A program made the translations under genes and the position numbers. From an uncultured Ruminococcus sp. (GTDB lineage: Bacteria > Bacillota > Clostridia > Lachnospirales > Lachnospiraceae), in assembly GCA_900544395.1 (NCBI GenBank), contig UQVC01000021.1:1-46409 (forward strand): 46,409 bases of DNA. Reading direction: 5' to 3'. The number at the start of each line of letters is the position of its first letter. Within the stretch, counting starts at the first letter, position 1. This document shows positions 31,304 to 40,142 of this stretch, one piece after another. A model generated the notes under the pieces. It worked only from the letters and a program-made list of their open reading frames with translations. It made no database searches and had not been told where the DNA came from.

Positions 31304-33829
31304 ATGAAGGTAAAAAATAAAGCGATCATCAAGAAATTGTCTCACCGGATGCTGGATGCTAAAAAGAAGAAAAATATTATCAGCGCTTTGGCAATTGTAT
31401 TGACAACCGTATTGTTTACTGCGGTATTTACGATTGGCGGAAGTATGGTCAAAAGCACCAGAGAAAGTACCATGCTTCAGGTGGGAACGAGTGCGCATGC
31501 AGGATTTGAGAGACTGACGAAAGAACAATTTGACATTGCGTCAAAAGATCCGAAGATCCATGGTGTTTCTTATAATATTTATGTGGGAAACGCCATCAAT
31601 CCGGAATTTAAAAATTTTCCGGTGGAAGTGCGCAGCAGAGAAGATCTGGATGCAAAATATACATTTTCCGAGCCGGAAGAAGGGCGGATGCCAGAGAGAA
31701 GAAATGAGATCGCAGCCAGTTCTCTCGTATTAAAAGATCTTGGTGTGCCCTGCGAACTTGGAGAAACGGTGACACTGGATATTCTGGTAAACGAGAAGAC
31801 GATACGTCAGACATTTACTCTGGTTGGATATTGGGAAGGCAATCAGGGAATGATGGTGCAGAATGTAAACGTATCCAGAGCCTTTGCCGAGGAAGTGGCT
31901 CCCACACCAAAAGAGCCTTATTATGCCAATAAATCCAACTACAGCGGCTACATTGATATGGAACTGAATTTTGCCACAGCATGGAATATCCAGAAGCAGG
32001 CCGATGCATTGATGGAGCGTTGTGGATTTGATCCGCAGCAGGTAAAATGCGGTGTGAACTGGGCATATGAGACGGACAGCATCGAACCGGCAGATGCGTT
32101 TGTATTGGCAGGGCTGCTCCTGTTGATCGTACTTTCCGGATATTTGATCATTTATAATGTGTTTTATCTGAATGTCTTTCACGATATCCGGTTCTACGGA
32201 CTGTTAAAGACCATAGGAACCACAGGAAGACAGCTTCGAAAAATCGTAAGAAAACAGGCGTGGAGACTCTGTCTGTTTGGAATTCCGGTTGGACTGGCAC
32301 TTGGCTGGTGTGCAGGAAGAGTGCTGGCGCCGATCATGATGAGCGTATTGGATCAGCAGGTGGATGCGTATTCGGCAAATCCGCTGATCTTTGCGGGAGC
32401 AACATTGTTTACGATTTTTACGGTTCATATCAGCTGTATCAAGCCATGCCGGATTGTATCGAAAACTTCTCCGGTGGAAGCAGTGAAATATACCGGACAG
32501 AAGGTGCACAAAAAGAAACGGAAAACAAGAGGATTTCACACTTGGTCCATGGCTGCGGCAAATCTGGGACGCAGCCGGAAAAAGCTCGTGCTGGTCGCAG
32601 GTTCTCTGTCTCTGAGCCTGATTATTTTGAACAGTGTGTATACCACAGTGCAGGGATTTGATATGGATAAATTTCTGGAAAGCGTGATGATCTCAGATTA
32701 CATGGTGACAGATCGAAGTGTGATACAGTATCTTGGGTATCGGGAGCAGCAGGGTGTGACAAAAGAATTTGAAGAGGCGCTGAAACAGCAGGAAGGCATA
32801 GAAAATCTGTCTGAAATTTATGGGTCTGGGTGTTCTCATGCCTTTTCGGAAGCAGAATGGAAAAAAGTGAAACAGATTATAGAAACTCCCAAGTTTCAGG
32901 AATCTTTAGAGCATCCGGAAGATGTGGAAAGGATGAAAGAAGAGAAGGCGGATTATTTTACACTGTATGGAATTGATGAATATCTGGTGGATCAGATCGT
33001 GGTGTATGCCGGGACATTGGACTGGGAAAAATTTAACAGTGGAAACTATATTCTGGTGAATACTTATAATACAGTGACAAATGAGGATCAGATGCCATTG
33101 TACCAGCCGGGGGATAAGGTTACGTTGACTTTTTCAAATGGATCCGCAAAGGAATATGAAATTCTGGCAATGGCAGAGATTCCGACAGCAGTAGGTGATC
33201 AGTCTTACGGCTACCCATTTGATATCGAATGTATTCTTCCGGCAGGCGAGTTGAAAGCACAGGAAGGTGAGAGACAGCCAACGCGTGTGATCTTTGATGC
33301 AAAGAAAGGATATGAAGATGCTGTCACATCCTGGTTAAAGGAATTTTGCGGCGGAACAGAAAATTCTCTTGCGTACCGGACCAAAGGAGATTATCTGCAG
33401 GAATTTGGAAAAATGAAACAGATGTATTCTATTGCAGGAGGTGCACTTAGTTTTATTCTTGCGTTGATCGGAGTTCTGAATTTTGTAAATGTGATTATAA
33501 CATCCATTCTGTCAAGAAAACAGGAATTTGCGATGATGGAATCCATCGGAATGACCGTCGGGCAGCAGAAGTGGATTTTGCGGATGGAAGGTCTGTTTTA
33601 TGCAGTACTCACCATTTTCATCAGCGTGTCACTGGGAAGCGCAATTAGCTATGCGGTGGTGAGAGCGGTGACTGCTCAGATGTGGATGTTTGAGTATCAT
33701 TTTACCTTGGTGCCGATTTTATACAGCATACCAATATTGCTTCTGATCACCTGGCTGGTACCGGAATTCTGCTATCAAAGGATGCAAAAGATAACGGTAG
33801 TGGAACGGCTTCGTGAGGTAGAAAATTAG
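31304..33829 (+). CDS. FtsX-family ABC transporter permease
   Basis: 841 residues, two FtsX repeats. Helix 1 at about 24-46 (ALAIVLTTVLFTAVFTIGG), an extracellular domain to about 260, then three helices: VLAGLLLLIVLSGYLIIYNVF, a middle helix after RFYGLLKTIGTTGRQLRK, and a third near VHISCIKP. The second repeat starts near 410 (RSRKKLVLVAGSLSLSLII), followed by a second extracellular region, then AGGALSFILALIGVLNFVNV, RKQEFAMMESIGMT and a final helix ending in RMQKITVVERLREVEN. It is larger than BceB and lacks the 10-helix pattern, so I place it with general FtsX permeases. It is the partner of the ATPase at 30622 and probable signal partner of the cytosolic kinase. Substrate unknown. Confidence 0.85.
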   Translation: MKVKNKAIIKKLSHRMLDAKKKKNIISALAIVLTTVLFTAVFTIGGSMVKSTRESTMLQVGTSAHAGFERLTKEQFDIASKDPKIHGVSYNIYVGNAINPEFKNFPVEVRSREDLDAKYTFSEPEEGRMPERRNEIAASSLVLKDLGVPCELGETVTLDILVNEKTIRQTFTLVGYWEGNQGMMVQNVNVSRAFAEEVAPTPKEPYYANKSNYSGYIDMELNFATAWNIQKQADALMERCGFDPQQVKCGVNWAYETDSIEPADAFVLAGLLLLIVLSGYLIIYNVFYLNVFHDIRFYGLLKTIGTTGRQLRKIVRKQAWRLCLFGIPVGLALGWCAGRVLAPIMMSVLDQQVDAYSANPLIFAGATLFTIFTVHISCIKPCRIVSKTSPVEAVKYTGQKVHKKKRKTRGFHTWSMAAANLGRSRKKLVLVAGSLSLSLIILNSVYTTVQGFDMDKFLESVMISDYMVTDRSVIQYLGYREQQGVTKEFEEALKQQEGIENLSEIYGSGCSHAFSEAEWKKVKQIIETPKFQESLEHPEDVERMKEEKADYFTLYGIDEYLVDQIVVYAGTLDWEKFNSGNYILVNTYNTVTNEDQMPLYQPGDKVTLTFSNGSAKEYEILAMAEIPTAVGDQSYGYPFDIECILPAGELKAQEGERQPTRVIFDAKKGYEDAVTSWLKEFCGGTENSLAYRTKGDYLQEFGKMKQMYSIAGGALSFILALIGVLNFVNVIITSILSRKQEFAMMESIGMTVGQQKWILRMEGLFYAVLTIFISVSLGSAISYAVVRAVTAQMWMFEYHFTLVPILYSIPILLLITWLVPEFCYQRMQKITVVERLREVEN

Positions 33830-33841
33830 AAAAAAACCGAC

Positions 33842-33870
33842 TTGACAAACAGGAATTGTCAGTGTAAAAT
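33842..33870 (+). promoter_or_regulatory. Promoter of the nitrogen-assimilation operon
   Basis: Perfect TTGACA (33842-33847), 17-base spacer, TAAAAT (33865-33870). Transcription should begin near 33877, a few bases before the leader hairpin. The same bases also form an inverted repeat (TGACAA with TTGTCA, 33843-33861), so they could instead be the first hairpin of a longer leader. Confidence 0.55.
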
Positions 33871-33882
33871 GCAAAACATATC

Positions 33883-33896
33883 AGACAAAGGCGTCT
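33883..33896 (+). promoter_or_regulatory. Hexaloop hairpin, candidate ANTAR antitermination target
   Basis: AGAC-AAAGGC-GTCT is a 4-base-pair stem with a six-base loop having A at position 1 and G at position 4, the pattern of ANTAR RNA targets. Ten of its 14 bases are the left arm of the terminator at 33887-33932, so the two structures exclude each other. An ANTAR protein is encoded in the same operon at 43021. Confidence 0.5.
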
Positions 33897-33932
33897 TTTA
33901 CGTATATTTTTACGTAGAGGGGGCCTTTTTTT
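33887..33932 (+). terminator. Leader terminator of the nitrogen operon
   Basis: An 18-position stem (33887-33904 with 33911-33928, 17 pairs including G-U) around TATTTT, ending in a run of seven T. It lies between the promoter and the first gene, so it acts as an attenuator. Confidence 0.8.
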
Positions 33933-33971
33933 GTTGTAATAAGAAAATCTGATTACAGGAGGGGCTTGATT

Positions 33972-35552
33972 ATGTGTTCAATTATGGGATATTGCGGTGT
34001 TTGCGATGATCTGGAAGCGTTTCAGAAAGGGTTTGCTAAAACAATCTCCAGAGGTCCGGATGACAGCAGGATCGTAGATACGGGAAATGGCCTGCTTGGA
34101 TTTCACAGACTTGCAATCATGGGACTGACAGATTCCGGGATGCAGCCATTTTCGCTTGGCGGCAGCTATGTGGTGTGCAATGGAGAAATCTACGGATTTG
34201 AGCGTCTCAAAGAAAGCCTTTCTGACCGTTATACATTTCAGAGTGATTCGGACTGCGAGGTGCTGCTCCCGCTGTATGAGACATGGGGAACCGAGATGTT
34301 CAAAATGCTGGATGCAGAATTTGCCTGCATCATCTACGACGGAAAAACAGGAGACTACATTGCAGCGCGAGATCCCATCGGGATTCGTCCGCTTTATTAC
34401 GGATATGATAAAAAGGGAGTTCTCGTACTGGCCAGTGAAGCGAAAAACCTGATCGGCTTGTGCGAAAAAGTCCGCCCGTTTCCACCCGGACATTACTACA
34501 AAAACGGAGAATTTGTCTGCTATTGTGACATTACCAGGGTAGAGGAAATCTGTTACGATGATCTGGAACTGGTATGCAAAAATATCCGGGAAAAACTGGT
34601 GACAGGAATTGAAAAACGATTGGTTGCAGATGCGAAAGTCGGATTTCTCCTTTCCGGAGGACTGGATTCTTCTCTGGTCTGTGCGGTTGCTGCCAAAAAG
34701 AGCAGGACTCCGATCCGTACATTTGCAATCGGGATGCAAAAGGACGCCATCGATCTGAAATATGCAAAAGAAGTGGCTGATTATATCGGAAGTGAGCATA
34801 CAGAAGTGATCATTACCAGGGCAGAAGTACTCTCGGCGCTGGAAGAAGTGATCAAAATTCTGGGTACTTTTGATATTACAACGATCCGGGCAAGCATTGG
34901 AATGTATCTGGTCTGTAAAGCAATCCATGAGCAGACAGACATCCGGGTTCTGTTGACAGGAGAAATTTCGGATGAATTGTTTGGATATAAATATACAGAT
35001 TTTGCTCCATCAGCAAAAGCATTTCAGGAGGAGTCCCAAAAACGTGTCAGGGAACTGCACATGTATGATGTGCTTCGGGCAGACCGCTGCATTTCCGTAA
35101 ACTCCCTGGAAGCAAGAGTCCCTTTTGGGGATCTGGATTTTGTACGTTATGTGATGGCGATCGACCCGGAGAAAAAGCAGAATGTCTATCAGAAGGGAAA
35201 ATATCTGCTTCGTCATGCGTTTGAAAAAGAAGGATGCCTGCCGGATTCCATTCTCTGGAGGGAAAAGGCTGCATTTTCAGATGCGGTCGGACATTCTATG
35301 GTAGACGACCTGAAAGAATATGCACAGACTTGCTATACAGAGGAAATATTTGAAAAAGAATGTAAAAAATATACATATGCACAGCCATTTACAAAAGAGT
35401 CTCTGCTGTATCGTCAGATTTTTGAAAAATACTATCCGGGACAGGCAGAAATGATTGCCGGATTCTGGATGCCGAACAAGGAGTGGGAAGGCTGTGACGT
35501 AACAGATCCGTCGGCTCGCGTACTGGCAAATTATGGTGCCAGTGGAGAGTAA
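33972..35552 (+). CDS. Asparagine synthetase (glutamine-hydrolysing)-like protein
   Basis: 526 residues. N-terminal class II glutaminase with catalytic Cys2 (MCSIMGYCG), SRGPDDSRI, and VCNGEIYGFERLKE, RDPIGIRPLYYG. The C-terminal ATP-pyrophosphatase domain has the P-loop FLLSGGLDSSLVCAVAA and LLTGEISDELFGYKY, then RVPFGDLDFVRYVM. It amidates aspartate with glutamine and ATP. The start is ATG 33972, since the nucleophile must be residue 2; AGGAGGGG lies 7 bases upstream. It is the first gene after the leader terminator and precedes gltB by 34 bases, so it draws on the glutamine made by the same operon. The length is close to AsnB, though the exact acceptor is inferred. Confidence 0.85.
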   Translation: MCSIMGYCGVCDDLEAFQKGFAKTISRGPDDSRIVDTGNGLLGFHRLAIMGLTDSGMQPFSLGGSYVVCNGEIYGFERLKESLSDRYTFQSDSDCEVLLPLYETWGTEMFKMLDAEFACIIYDGKTGDYIAARDPIGIRPLYYGYDKKGVLVLASEAKNLIGLCEKVRPFPPGHYYKNGEFVCYCDITRVEEICYDDLELVCKNIREKLVTGIEKRLVADAKVGFLLSGGLDSSLVCAVAAKKSRTPIRTFAIGMQKDAIDLKYAKEVADYIGSEHTEVIITRAEVLSALEEVIKILGTFDITTIRASIGMYLVCKAIHEQTDIRVLLTGEISDELFGYKYTDFAPSAKAFQEESQKRVRELHMYDVLRADRCISVNSLEARVPFGDLDFVRYVMAIDPEKKQNVYQKGKYLLRHAFEKEGCLPDSILWREKAAFSDAVGHSMVDDLKEYAQTCYTEEIFEKECKKYTYAQPFTKESLLYRQIFEKYYPGQAEMIAGFWMPNKEWEGCDVTDPSARVLANYGASGE

Positions 35553-35586
35553 AAGGTGTGAATAAAAAAGAGAGGAATAGAATCAT

Positions 35587-38500
35587 ATGAAAAAATACAT
35601 GGAACAAGAAGCAAAGAGCCTGTATCGGGAACAGTTTGAGCATGATAACTGTGGAATCGGTGCAGTGGTGAACAGCAAAGGAATCAAAAGTCATAAAACG
35701 GTAGAAAATGCACTGAAGATCGTAGAAAATCTGGAACACAGAGCAGGAAAAGATGCAGAAGGAAAGACCGGAGACGGTGTTGGAATCCTGCTGCAGATCT
35801 CTCACAAATTTTTCCAGAAAGTCTGTAAAGAGCAGGGGATTGATCTTGGAAAAGAGCGGGAGTACGGAATCGCCCAGTTTTTCTTTCCACAGGAGGAACT
35901 GCAGCGCAATCAGGCAAAGAAAATGTTTGAGATCATTGTAGAAAAGGAAGGACTGGAACTTCTTGGATTTCGTGAGGTGTCAGTACATCCGGAGGTTCTG
36001 GGAGAAAAGGCAAGAAGCTGTATGCCGCATATTGTGCAGGCATTCATAAAAAAACCGGAACATGTGGAAAAAGGGCTGGAGTTTGAGCGGAAATTATATA
36101 TTGCACGGCGTGTGTTTGAGCAGAGCAATGATAATACGTATGTTGTCTCCATGTCCAGCAGGACGATCGTATACAAAGGAATGTTTCTGGTAGGACAGCT
36201 TCGGTCATTCTTTGAAGATCTGCAGGATCCGGATTATGAGTCTGCGATCGCACTGGTACATTCCCGGTTCAGTACCAATACAAATCCGAGCTGGGAGAGG
36301 GCGCATCCCAATCGCTTTATGGTGCACAACGGAGAGATCAACACCATTCGCGGAAATGCGGACAAGATGCTGGCAAGAGAAGAAACGATGGAATCCGATG
36401 CGTTAAAAGGAGAACTGCACAAAATCCTTCCGGTAGTAGATACCAGAGGATCGGATTCTGCAATGTTGGACAATACATTGGAATTCCTTGTGATGAGTGG
36501 AATGGAGCTTCCGTTGGCCATGATGATCGCAATTCCGGAGCCATGGAGTAAGAACACGACCATTTCTCAGGATGTCCGTGATTTCTATCAGTATTATGCG
36601 ACAATGATGGAACCCTGGGATGGTCCGGCTTCGATTGTATTTTCTGACGGTGATGTCATGGGAGCAGTGCTGGATCGAAATGGTCTGCGTCCATCTCGTT
36701 ATTATGTGATGAAAAATGGAGATCTGATCCTGTCTTCCGAAGTTGGTGTTCTGGAAGTTCCGGAAGAAGAGATTGTATTAAAAGAACGCCTCCATCCAGG
36801 AAAAATGCTGCTTGTGGATACAGTGAAGGGGAAAATTTATCAGGATGAAGAGCTCAAAGAAATGTATACAGCCAAACAGCCGTATGGAGAGTGGCTGGAC
36901 AGCAATCTGGTGGAACTCAAAGATCTGAAGATTCCGAACATGCGTGTGGAAGAGTATGATCCGGTGAAGAGAAAACAGCTGCAGAAAGCGTTTGGATATA
37001 CGTATGAAGAATATCGAAATTCCATCCGGAATATGGCATTAAACGGAGGCGAATCCATTGCGGCAATGGGTGTGGATACACCGCTTGCGGTACTTTCCGA
37101 AAAGAAACGTCCGCTGTTTGATTATTTTAAACAACTTTTTGCACAGGTGACCAATCCGCCGATCGATGCGATCCGTGAGGAGATCGTGACCAGTACGACT
37201 GTCTATGCAGGCAAACAGGGAAATCTTCTGGAGGAAAAGGAAGAAAACTGTCGGGTGTTAAAGATTAACAATCCGATTTTGACGAACACAGATATGCTGA
37301 AGATCAAACAGATGAAAAAAGAAGGATTTCGGGTTGCAGTTGTTCCGATCACGTATTATAAGAGTACAAAACTGGAACGGGCACTGGAGCGTCTGTTTGT
37401 GGAAGTGGATAAAGCGTATAAAGACGGCGCAGACATTCTTGTGCTTTCTGACCGGGATGTGGATGAAAATCATATGGCGATTCCGTCTCTTCTGGCAGTT
37501 TCCGCAGTCCATCAGCATCTTGTGGCAACGAAAAAACAGACTTCACTTTCTCTGATCCTGGAATCTGGAGAACCAAGAGAGGTCCATCATTTTGCTGCTT
37601 TGCTGGGATACGGTGCATGTGCGGTAAATCCATATCTGGCGCTGGATACGATCCATGAACTGATCGAAGAAGAGATGTTGGATAAAGATTATTATGCAGC
37701 AGTCGAAGATTATACGCTGGCAATTTTGCACGGAATTGTAAAAATTGCATCCAAGATGGGAATTTCTACGATTCAGTCTTATCAGGGAGCGAAGATTTTT
37801 GAAGCGATCGGAATTTCAAAAGAAGTGACGGATCAATATTTTTCCGGTACAGTTAGCCGTGTCGGCGGTATCACAATGGAGGATATCGAAAAGCAGGTAG
37901 ATGAGTATCATACAAAAGCCTTTGATCCGTTGGGACTGTCCACCAATCTGGCATTGGAGAGTATGGGAAAACACAAGAGAAGAGCCGGAGGGGAAGAACA
38001 TCGCTACAATCCGGAGACCATTCATTTGCTGCAGCAGGCAACGTGGACCGGAAATTATGAGTTGTTTAAAGAGTATACAAAGAAGATCGATGCAGAGCAG
38101 ACAGGATACCTGCGAAGTCTCATGGATTTTGTGTATGCAAAAAATCCAATTCCGCTGGATGAAGTGGAAAGCGTAGAAGAGATTGTAAAACGCTTTAAAA
38201 CAGGCGCGATGTCGTATGGATCGATCTCACAGGAGGCGCATGAGACACTGGCGATCGCCATGAATCATCTACATGGAAAATCCAACTCCGGAGAAGGTGG
38301 AGAAAGTGATGAGCGTCTGGATTCTGCAAATACCGAAACAGACAGATGCTCTGCGATCAAACAGGTGGCGTCCGGAAGATTTGGTGTGACAAGCCGTTAC
38401 CTGGTCAGCGCAAAGGAAATCCAGATTAAACTGGCACAGGGTGCGAAACCGGGAGAGGGAGGTCACCTTCCCGGAAAGAAGGTATATCCGTGGGTTGCAA

Positions 38501-40137
38501 AAACAAGACATTCCACACCGGGAGTCAGTCTGATCTCTCCGCCGCCGCATCACGACATTTATTCCATTGAAGATCTGGCACAGCTGATCTATGACCTGAA
38601 AAATGCAAACAAATATTCCAGAATTTCAGTCAAACTGGTTTCTGAGGCAGGCGTTGGAACCGTAGCCGCAGGTGTTGCAAAAGCAGGAGCACAGGTGATC
38701 CTGATCTCCGGTTATGACGGTGGTACCGGTGCGGCGCCGGAAAGTTCCATCCACAATGCAGGGCTTCCATGGGAATTAGGTCTGGCTGAGACACATCAGA
38801 CGCTGATCCGGAATGGACTTCGTGAACGTGTAAGGATTGAAACAGACGGAAAGCTGATGAGCGGAAGAGATGTGGCGATCGCAGCGCTTCTGGGAGCGGA
38901 AGAGTTTGGGTTTGCAACAGCGCCTCTTGTAACACTGGGATGTGTGATGATGCGTGTATGCAATCTGGATACCTGTCCGGTTGGAATTGCCACACAGAAT
39001 CCAAAACTTCGGAAACGTTTTCAGGGAAAACCGGAATATGTAGAAAACTTTATGCGGTTTGTAGCGCAGGAACTCCGGGAATATATGGCAAAACTGGGAG
39101 TACGTACGCTGGATGAAATGGTAGGAAGAACCGATCTGTTAAAGCAAAATGAGACAAAGCAGTTCCGGATGGCAGACAAGATGGATCTCAGTGAGATCCT
39201 GTATCATCCGGCAAAAGAAAATGTGACTTTTCAGGAAGGAAAAGCCTACGATTTTCAGTTGGAAAAAACGCTGGATGAAAAGGTGCTGTTAAAGAAATTA
39301 AAAAGTGCAGTGGAAAAAGGAACGAAAGCAGTGCTGGAAACAGAAGTAAAAAATATTGATCGTTCTGCAGGTACGATCCTGGGATCCGAGATTACAAGAT
39401 TCCACAGAGAAGGGCTGCCGGAAGACACGATCATGATCCATGCAAAGGGTGTCGGCGGACAGAGTTTCGGTGCATTTATTCCAAAAGGAATGACGATGAC
39501 ACTCTGCGGAGACAGTAATGACTATTTCGGAAAAGGTCTCTCCGGCGGAAAGCTGGTTGTTTATCCGCCAAAGAACAGAGGATATCAGGCAGAAGAAAAC
39601 ATCATTGTCGGAAATGTAGCACTTTACGGAGCAACGGCAGGAAAGGCATTCATCAATGGAGTGGCAGGAGAGCGATTTGCAGTTCGTAATTCCGGCGCTT
39701 ATGCAGTGGTGGAAGGAGTCGGGGAGCACGGCTGTGAATATATGACAGGCGGGCGCGTGGTTGTTCTCGGAAAAACAGGAAAGAACTTTGCTGCAGGAAT
39801 GAGTGGGGGAATTGCCTATGTTCTGGATGAGAACAGTCATCTTTACCGCAACCTGAATAAAGCAATGGTTGCAATTGAAAAGGTGGAGAATAAGTATGAT
39901 GTTCAGGAGCTTCGTACTATGATCGAGGAACATGTGGAAAATACGGGTTCTGCACGTGGAAAAGAAATCCTGGAAGATTTTGATGCCTATCTGCCGAAAT
40001 TTAAAAAGATTATTCCTCATGATTATAAGAAGATGATCGCACTGGCTTCCAAGTGGGAAGAGCGGGGGATGAGCAGCGAACAGGCACAGATGGAAGCCTT
40101 TCATGAGAGCTTTCAGAGAAAAGAAAGTGGGGTATAG
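35587..40137 (+). CDS. gltB: Glutamate synthase, large subunit
   Basis: 1516 residues, the usual length. It makes two glutamates from glutamine and 2-oxoglutarate. A 21-residue propeptide precedes the catalytic Cys22 in HDNCGIGAVVN, as in other GltB proteins. The glutaminase domain continues with HSRFSTNTNPSWERAHP and HNGEINTIRGN. The FMN-binding synthase domain has GAMSYGSISQEAH, GEGGE, ISGYDGGTGAAPESS. The [3Fe-4S] cysteines are in MMRVCNLDTCPVGIATQ, preceded by GC. The C-terminal beta-helix domain has GVGGQSFGAFIPKGMT and repeats of the GGKLVVYPPK kind. GAGAGGAAT lies before ATG 35587. gltD follows after 5 bases. Confidence 0.95.
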   Translation: MKKYMEQEAKSLYREQFEHDNCGIGAVVNSKGIKSHKTVENALKIVENLEHRAGKDAEGKTGDGVGILLQISHKFFQKVCKEQGIDLGKEREYGIAQFFFPQEELQRNQAKKMFEIIVEKEGLELLGFREVSVHPEVLGEKARSCMPHIVQAFIKKPEHVEKGLEFERKLYIARRVFEQSNDNTYVVSMSSRTIVYKGMFLVGQLRSFFEDLQDPDYESAIALVHSRFSTNTNPSWERAHPNRFMVHNGEINTIRGNADKMLAREETMESDALKGELHKILPVVDTRGSDSAMLDNTLEFLVMSGMELPLAMMIAIPEPWSKNTTISQDVRDFYQYYATMMEPWDGPASIVFSDGDVMGAVLDRNGLRPSRYYVMKNGDLILSSEVGVLEVPEEEIVLKERLHPGKMLLVDTVKGKIYQDEELKEMYTAKQPYGEWLDSNLVELKDLKIPNMRVEEYDPVKRKQLQKAFGYTYEEYRNSIRNMALNGGESIAAMGVDTPLAVLSEKKRPLFDYFKQLFAQVTNPPIDAIREEIVTSTTVYAGKQGNLLEEKEENCRVLKINNPILTNTDMLKIKQMKKEGFRVAVVPITYYKSTKLERALERLFVEVDKAYKDGADILVLSDRDVDENHMAIPSLLAVSAVHQHLVATKKQTSLSLILESGEPREVHHFAALLGYGACAVNPYLALDTIHELIEEEMLDKDYYAAVEDYTLAILHGIVKIASKMGISTIQSYQGAKIFEAIGISKEVTDQYFSGTVSRVGGITMEDIEKQVDEYHTKAFDPLGLSTNLALESMGKHKRRAGGEEHRYNPETIHLLQQATWTGNYELFKEYTKKIDAEQTGYLRSLMDFVYAKNPIPLDEVESVEEIVKRFKTGAMSYGSISQEAHETLAIAMNHLHGKSNSGEGGESDERLDSANTETDRCSAIKQVASGRFGVTSRYLVSAKEIQIKLAQGAKPGEGGHLPGKKVYPWVAKTRHSTPGVSLISPPPHHDIYSIEDLAQLIYDLKNANKYSRISVKLVSEAGVGTVAAGVAKAGAQVILISGYDGGTGAAPESSIHNAGLPWELGLAETHQTLIRNGLRERVRIETDGKLMSGRDVAIAALLGAEEFGFATAPLVTLGCVMMRVCNLDTCPVGIATQNPKLRKRFQGKPEYVENFMRFVAQELREYMAKLGVRTLDEMVGRTDLLKQNETKQFRMADKMDLSEILYHPAKENVTFQEGKAYDFQLEKTLDEKVLLKKLKSAVEKGTKAVLETEVKNIDRSAGTILGSEITRFHREGLPEDTIMIHAKGVGGQSFGAFIPKGMTMTLCGDSNDYFGKGLSGGKLVVYPPKNRGYQAEENIIVGNVALYGATAGKAFINGVAGERFAVRNSGAYAVVEGVGEHGCEYMTGGRVVVLGKTGKNFAAGMSGGIAYVLDENSHLYRNLNKAMVAIEKVENKYDVQELRTMIEEHVENTGSARGKEILEDFDAYLPKFKKIIPHDYKKMIALASKWEERGMSSEQAQMEAFHESFQRKESGV

Positions 40138-40142
40138 AAACG

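Noticed and set aside
33843..33861. TGACAA/TTGTCA hairpin as the first ANTAR hairpin
   Set aside because: Its loop is seven bases unless an A is bulged, and the sequence is also the best promoter, so it is left as an open possibility rather than a feature.
33978..34928. 316-codon minus-strand frame inside the asparagine synthetase gene
   Set aside because: It is a shadow of a clear plus-strand gene, with no recognisable domain.
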